This document shows, piece after piece, positions 58,201 to 64,000 of a DNA stretch of 64,000 nt. A program made the translations under genes and the position numbers. The notes beneath the pieces were generated by a model. That model was not told where the DNA came from, did no database searches, and was given only the letters and a program-made list of their open reading frames with translations. The stretch covers positions 30,332,217 to 30,396,216 of the forward strand of contig NC_133534.1 in assembly GCF_048544455.1 (NCBI RefSeq). The letters run 5' to 3'. Each line of letters begins with the position of its first letter. The stretch's first letter is position 1. The DNA is from Silene latifolia. Lineage: Eukaryota > Streptophyta > Magnoliopsida > Caryophyllales > Caryophyllaceae.

Positions 58201-61200
58201 CAATGAAGTCGAGAGATAGAGTAATTGTGTACTCAATCTAGTTTTTGGATTTAAAGTGGTACTTAATTATGACTATTAAGTGCATAAACTCTAAATAAGA
58301 ATATAAACTTGTTAAGATACAAAAGAGGTTTCACTTTTGTGACCCTATACACCACGATTTGATGTATGGCAAGCCCATCATCAAGGTGATTATATTCTAA
58401 ACCAAACTAGAATGATATATCATGTAGATGATGTAAGATTCAAATTGGTAACCCAAGATTAAACCTTAAATTTTGGAATGATGAACGCAAAGAGTTATCG
58501 AGTACTCTTGAAACCATTAGATTGTTAATAGTATATGCGTATCTTGTATTCAAAGCAAGATGTCTCGTGCCTTTTTGTTTGGAAAAGGAGATCGAGATTG
58601 TAAATCATTGATCCAAAATAGGTTGATCATTTTCTTTTACCAACGATTTAAGATGACACTAGTGTGTTCACTTAATAAGGTAAATAGAGAAATCTTTGAA
58701 GAAGTTCAAGAGTTCAAGGAATCACGATATAGTCGTGATGGGATTATCAAAGTGAAGACTTTGATATAAGCCAAAGGAAAGGTGATATAGTATCACAAGT
58801 TAATCTCTCTTAGCATGCATTATGAAATAATGTGTGGATGGATAAGAAATCAAACGCTATTCGATATGGTTTGGACTTCAATCAAGTAACTTTGAGTCAC
58901 TTGATCCTTTTGGGGAATTTATCAATTTTGTCTAATTTATTTTCCACTGAATCATATGAGATATGAAATGGTAAGGGTACCATGTTTGTAAGTTTTCACA
59001 AGAAACAAATGCTCATTTTTTCCCCTTTTTCAATTATCACGAGTACGACGGGTTTGCGGCTCATGAAACTGTCTTTCTAAAATACAAGTTTATTTCTAGA
59101 AGACAGAGTGGGAGAATTTCAAGAGCCACAAAGAATGCTATGTCGCAAGAAACTGGTCTTTCTTGGCTACATGAGACGTTTTGTGTAAGATGTTGTTTCT
59201 TTAAACCTAGGAGGTTAAAATTCGTCACTTGTTAAAAATGATGAATTCATGTTACTTTTAAGAAAGTAAAGAGCTTATAACTTACAAAAGAAATTGTTTG
59301 ATTCAAATTGATTACTTCTGGAAAGTAATGAACATATGACTTACATAAGAGTGTTTAAGTCACAACTCAATATAAGGTTTAGAGCCATGAAAATCCGAAA
59401 TAAAAAAGGCTTGATTAGTTGCAAAGGGTTTTGCACTAATAAAGAGAGATTTCAAAGCAAGATTGGTCGCAAAGGGTTTTGCACTAATTGAAATGCTTAA
59501 GTCTATTTGGATCTTCTTAGGGATTGTGTTTCATTATGAGGTTATGAAATACATAGCGAGTGAATCTAAAACCCACTTCTTCAATAGAAGGAATGTATTC
59601 AATACATGTCATGAGTTTATTAGATTCTTGCAATCCTAAGATAATGTGAAACTTAAGAGAGGGTCTTAAGTAGGACATCAATGAGTTGGAATCAACATTT
59701 TTGGATCATGTGATAAAACATTTCTCGATAAGTCGAGAAGTTGTGTTTATACATGGAGTTTGGTGGGAGTTACGGAAATTTTAATTAGTCCGATATGTGG
59801 ATGACATATTGATCATCAAGAATGATTTAAGACTTTTGGAGTATTATAATACATCTTGAATATCCGGATTTATGAAGATAAATCCACATGATATTAGCGT
59901 CAGTAAGAAGTCTTATGTTGATAAGATTCATGACTAGTTCAATTAAATTGAACATATTTGATTGATTTCATTTGCTTCCGCTGCCGAATCAATTAAAAAG
60001 AAATGATGTGCAACACTTCATATACTTTGAGTATGATGAATTGTTTTCAAAATCGAATTTAAGTAATCTTTGCCAAGTACGCCATAAAGATTACCCTTAA
60101 GTGCATGCAGAAGCATTAAGGAAGTAAAGCAAAGTGTTTATGATGCAATTTTGTGTAAGTGTGTTACACAAGTGACAATTGACAATTGAGGTTGCGCATG
60201 ATTTCCGACAAAATCATAATCAAAACACATTAGGATGGTTAAGATACCATTGTTGCTATGAAAATTAAGAAGTAGATTTTCTAGAATCGTTCTAGGCAAT
60301 GAAGAACAATGAGAGATATTTATAACGGAAATTGAGTACACTTGCAATCATGAGATGTGCAAGAGGATGAGTCCCGCACACTGTGAAACCAGTGGGAGCT
60401 ATTCTTAGGCTAAGAGGGCCTATATCTTGATTGGATCTCGACACGTACTCAGAAAGTGTTGTGATGCAAATGTATACATTACAAAGGAAAACGAATATGT
60501 AGTAAGGTTGAGTAAGGTACAAGAAGTTGATAAAACCTACTAACCAAAGCCTTCTCATAGGCTAAACATGATGAGTCATGTCATTTCAATTGAGTTGAAA
60601 TGAACAACTACATGCAAGATCAAATTAGATTATAGAATATGGAATAGTAATCAGGCATTGACTATTCATATGTGATAATCGCATTTGTCGTTCGAGTTTT
60701 TCTTTAAAAAAAAAAAACTCCTTTTATACTTTGTTACATCCAAACGGGTTGTAGTGACAATTGAACCCCGTTAAAGTGAACACGGATTAACATTGTATTC
60801 GCCCATAGTCACTTGTATGAGGTGACGTCTCGAAGTGACTAGAGTGTGATGCGATTGATGGCAAGTTCAAATGCCATAGAGTCATGTGAGATGACTAGTC
60901 GATCACATAGGCGGATGATGTTAGGAACTTTTTGTCGGGCCGATGACCGCTTATAGAGTTCGGCAAATTTATATAGCCTGGTCGTGGCGAGAGAGCGCTA
61001 TAGTATTCTAATGAGTCGATTCTTTTGACTAAAGACTACTCACCTAAGATGGCTCAGTTTCTGATTAACTTTGATTTGTGTTACTACGACCTTCGTAAAT
61101 GGGGTCAAATGGGCATATTTTGGGTTATGATGGTGTGGCTAGTCGAAGGGAATGAGTGCGATAGGAATTGTCCATCCCCTTGTCAGGTTATAACAATATC

Positions 61201-61404
61201 TCAGGGCCACTCGAGGAGTAATGAAGTGTAAATGCGTGGCCACGCTCGGAAGGTATCCGAGTGGATAAATCCGGTCAATCGGTTATTCTCCGGATCGAGG
61301 AAACCACTCTCGATATGATCACTTGCAAGTACGACCGAAAGACACCTTGCATTGAGTGGGAGATAGTAATAGGACAAGAGAATTGGTGACGCACACTTGT
61401 CGAG
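55205..61404 (+). pseudogene. Decayed gag-pol interior of copia-2
   Basis: Same order as copia-1: AT-rich leader, ATGTATCGGCC-type repeat group (56960-57300), pol remnants with YVDDILI at 59794-59814. No long frames. A gag-knuckle-like remnant lies near 57990 (CCATTGTCTTAAATGTTGG). Shares the decayed structure of copia-1 despite different LTRs. Confidence 0.75.
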
Positions 61405-61418
61405 GACAAGTGGGAGAT

Positions 61419-62679
61419 TGTTGGGAAATGTGTCCTCAACAATAGTGCGATCATATGATTTAAATATCATCATTAAATCTCATTTTAAAGAATACAATTG
61501 GGAAGTAACATTGTTACTGTCAACTGGTCAACATATATCGGTAATGATTGGTGACTAGAGTTTGACATTATCGTCGTGTGACGGTGGTGATCGATTGACC
61601 CCTAGGTCATACCTAAAGGGCAATACTCTTAATTGATTATTTAATTAATCGTATAACGTTGCGAGTTAATTAAATTACTTGAAAATTGACGGACGATTTT
61701 GGAAGTAAAATTTACGTATCAAATTGAAATGTGATTAAATGAGATACGGTCTGAGTAATTAAATTGTATAATTACTCGGATGAAATAAATTGTTTAATGT
61801 AACAATTAAATTTGAATGAATTGTTATAAATACAATCTGTTGTGATTTATAAATGGTAAAATATTTTGGCACAAGTAATTATGAAATTACTAAGTCGATT
61901 TTGTATGTGACGTATTTTTATTAATACGTTGATTTTTAATATGTTAAAAATACATAACAATTTTATGTTACATATGACATGTGACATATTGACAATTGAC
62001 AAAAATAATATGGACTCCATATTAGGTATAATGGCCGAAATAATGGAGGAGGATTAGGCTTAAATTATGTTGATATTTTAATAAGAAACATAATGATGAA
62101 AAAGCTAATCTAGCCATGCAAGTCTACTCACCTTGTGAAGACCACTATGGGCATGCATTGGCTCCCTAAAAGGGCTCCTCTCCACCGGTTTTAGAAGAGG
62201 TAATTAGAGAGTTTTCCTCTCTAATTATTCATTCATTCATTCACATTATTTTTGCTAGTATTAGAAAGATAATATCCTCTCAACATTTGAGTGTAAAATT
62301 AGAGAGATAAAATACTCCAAAACTCTTCTCCTCTACCTGGTTTTAGGAGATTATATACCAACTATTTTGGTTCAATTTTCACAAGATTAATATTATACTA
62401 GTACTTATAATATTAATTAGATTAAGAGAAAGCCTTGGGTATAAAGCTTAGGGAGAGATCTTATTCTTAGATCTTGTTCATCCATTGGAATAGCTCAAGA
62501 ACAAGAAGAGAAAGGTGATCTCTCTTGTGCCCAATATAGCCGAAATATTGAATGTAAGGACATTATTTCTCTTCTTTTATATTATTGTTTGCATGCATAA
62601 GATCCGTTTTAATTTTATGACAAATTAATTAGACATATATGAGTATGTTAAATATGTATATGAATCTACATTTCCATCA
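61419..62679 (+). repeat. 3' LTR of copia-2
   Basis: 1,261 bp. Differs from the 5' copy at GGTGACTAG, ACATTATCGTCG and GATCGATTGA, the same positions as in copia-1. Confidence 0.93.
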
Positions 62680-62773
62680 CTTGCATCTAGTAGGAAACAT
62701 GTTTGTATGATCAAATCCCATGAATTCCCTATAAGCCTATGACACCCTAGTGCTTTTAATCAATTATTTACAT
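62680..62773 (+). repeat. LTR of element 3, short continuation up to the chimeric junction
   Basis: Continues the Athila LTR (CCCTAGTGCTTTTAATCAAT, equal to 5342-5361) and stops at TTTACAT; after that, identity to the Athila LTR ends. Confidence 0.8.
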
Positions 62774-63436
62774 TATTTGGTAAATGGATGTTTAATTTCC
62801 GTTTTGACATGCAAATCAATCTAAATCCAACTTCGACATCAATTTCTTGGTACATGCATAAACAACCGTCTTAGCAAACTTTCACATGTTAGGTTAAACT
62901 TTTGGATGTGCATTCATGCATTTACCGTTTTATAAACTTTTGCACTTAAACCACCGTGATCGATCAGTAGAGGCCGCTAACGCGGGCGGGATTGGGTGTC
63001 CTATAAAGGGCTTCCCAATACGTACCCTCACCCCTTACTCAGATCCTTTGGATAGTGGATGGCCTTATCCAGGGCATACGAGAGTCATTTTAGGCATAGA
63101 ATGCTAAAAAGGGAACGAGTCCTTATCTTTAGTACCTATGTCAAAAACCGCTTTTTGCCTTGATTGACCTAGGTATAAAGTGGATTCGAATGGGTTCCAA
63201 GCATCCCACAAATGCTTGGTGGCGACTCCGAACAGAAACAACATCGTTTCGAGACCTTTGCCGAGACAAAACCGACTGATCTAAAGCGATCCGGTCGAAA
63301 GCATTTTTACGCCGCCGAGCGTGGCTTTCAAAAGACCGCTGAATGTCCACGGATTGGCATTGCGTGCAGGTGGCCCGTGACTACGGACCGGCAGGCGGCA
63401 TCGCGCCCGCACGCCGGCCTGTGGCCCATGTCCACA
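62774..63436 (+). repeat. Tat/Ogre-like LTR end, primer site and leader inserted in element 3
   Basis: Not related to the Athila LTR. Ends with CTTGGTGGCGACTCCG: TGGCGACTCCG (63220-63230) is the tRNA-Arg-type primer site usual for Tat/Ogre elements (from memory), so the bases before it are the 3' end of such an LTR. After it comes a GC-rich leader (63300-63430). It replaces the last about 250 bp of the Athila LTR, the Athila primer site and the first part of gag. Confidence 0.65.
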
Positions 63437-64000
63437 CTACCAAATGGTACTCCCACACCACAACATTTGACCGGTAATTTCATTGCAAAATCTGCATTTA
63501 TACAACTAGTAGAGAGAAGTCAATTTGGAGGGATGCCTAGTGAAGACCCTCATTCTCATATGGAGACTTTTTGTAACTATTGTGATGCGATTTCTTAAAC
63601 CGGAGTTACTCAAGACAAAATTCGATGGGTCTTATTTCCTCTTTCTTTGATTGGTACCGCGAAACATTGGTTAAAGAGCCTTGATAAGGCTACTCCTGGT
63701 ATTGACTCATGGAAGAAATTGGCACTTGCTTTCGACAAAAAGTTCTATCCTCCGGAAAGGACTAACATGTTGAGAGCCCAAATCACCGGGTTCAAACAAA
63801 GGGACGAAGAATCTTTCTATGAAGCTTGGGAGAGATTCAAGGATACTTGCCGATCTTGTCCACATCATTGATTTAGCGAGTGGTTCCCTGTACAACAATT
63901 TTGGAACGGTCTATATGAAGACTCCCGAAACATTCTCAGTATGGGATTAAATGGTATGTTCACCTAATTTGACGATAATCAAACATGGAACAAGATTGAG
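63437..64000 (+). pseudogene. Athila-type gag, element 3 (partial)
   Basis: Resumes at PNGTPTPQHLTGNF, the same point as 6012 in element 2, and runs collinearly to the window end: VERSQFGG, HSHMETFCNYCDAIS, LALAFDKKFYPPERT, QITGFKQRDEES. In-frame stops: TAA 63596, TGA 63869 and TAA 63965, with the frame otherwise intact. The start codon and first about 85 codons are replaced by the Tat/Ogre-like piece, so it lacks its own start. Confidence 0.85.

Larger units (their letters stand above)
53942..62679 (+). mobile_element. Ty1/copia element, copia-2, non-autonomous
   Basis: 8,738 bp with perfect 5-bp target duplication CTTGC (53937-53941, 62680-62684). LTRs 53942-55204 and 61419-62679. Initiator-Met primer site CGGTATCAGAGCCA (55207-55220), YVDDILI remnant (59794-59814), polypurine tract GACAAGTGGGAGAT (61405-61418). 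The interior is collinear with copia-1 but the LTRs belong to a clearly different subfamily. Confidence 0.93.
52551..64000 (+). mobile_element. Athila-type element 3, chimeric, runs off the window
   Basis: LTR start TGATGTGACT at 52551 inside MULE gene B. The LTR is interrupted by copia-2 at 53941/62680, ends abruptly at about 62773, is followed by a Tat/Ogre-like LTR end with its own primer site (62774 to about 63436), and then Athila gag resumes. Right end outside the window. Confidence 0.8.

Overview
The window is plant nuclear heterochromatin: AT-rich, intron-bearing, and made almost entirely of nested transposable elements. I see Ty3/gypsy Athila-type, chromovirus-like and Tat/Ogre-like LTR elements, Ty1/copia elements, a MULE with FAR1-like transposase and Ulp1-like genes, a CACTA element and a TIR element that carries plant gene exons. 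No ordinary single-copy host gene was found. The species cannot be named from this; a core eudicot is likely and Caryophyllales is only a guess.

Layout. (1) 1-3899: 5' end of a minus-strand Athila-type element (LTR, tRNA-Asp primer site, broken gag). (2) 3910-29873: a second Athila-type element on the plus strand with gag, protease and an ATHILA-ORF1-like gene but no reverse transcriptase or integrase. Its 3' LTR is split at 14669/29671 by a 15,001-bp element with chromovirus-like ends and a perfect 5-bp target duplication. That element contains a TIR element in a (TA)n tract (about 19893-25080, with ABCC-transporter and remorin exons) and, in its 3' LTR, a 2,036-bp CACTA element (26736-28771) holding one open small gene. 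(3) 29874-30599: end of another TIR element. (4) 30680-52550: a decayed MULE with a FAR1/MULE/SWIM transposase on the plus strand and two Ulp1-like genes on the minus strand. It is interrupted by copia-1 (33812-42582) and carries a 4,160-bp tandem duplication. (5) 52551-64000: a third Athila-type element, with copia-2 (53942-62679) in its LTR and a Tat/Ogre-like LTR piece joined between its own LTR and gag.

The gene products that once cooperated are transposition machinery: gag/protease for particle formation in the Athila elements, and transposase plus Ulp1-like accessory proteins in the MULE. Nearly all genes carry stops or frameshifts. Both copia copies are long decayed inside yet have near-identical LTR pairs, so they were probably mobilised in trans.

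The most unusual signal is regulatory. Each gypsy family carries its own cluster of short palindromic CpG-centred words, in the LTR upstream of the TATA box and again inside the element upstream of (or within) a gene. The two TIR-element families have their own short repeated words (CATTTACACT and GTGATATTGTTT). In the MULE these occur beside Ulp1-like genes, which recalls the VANDAL/VANC anti-silencing system of Arabidopsis.
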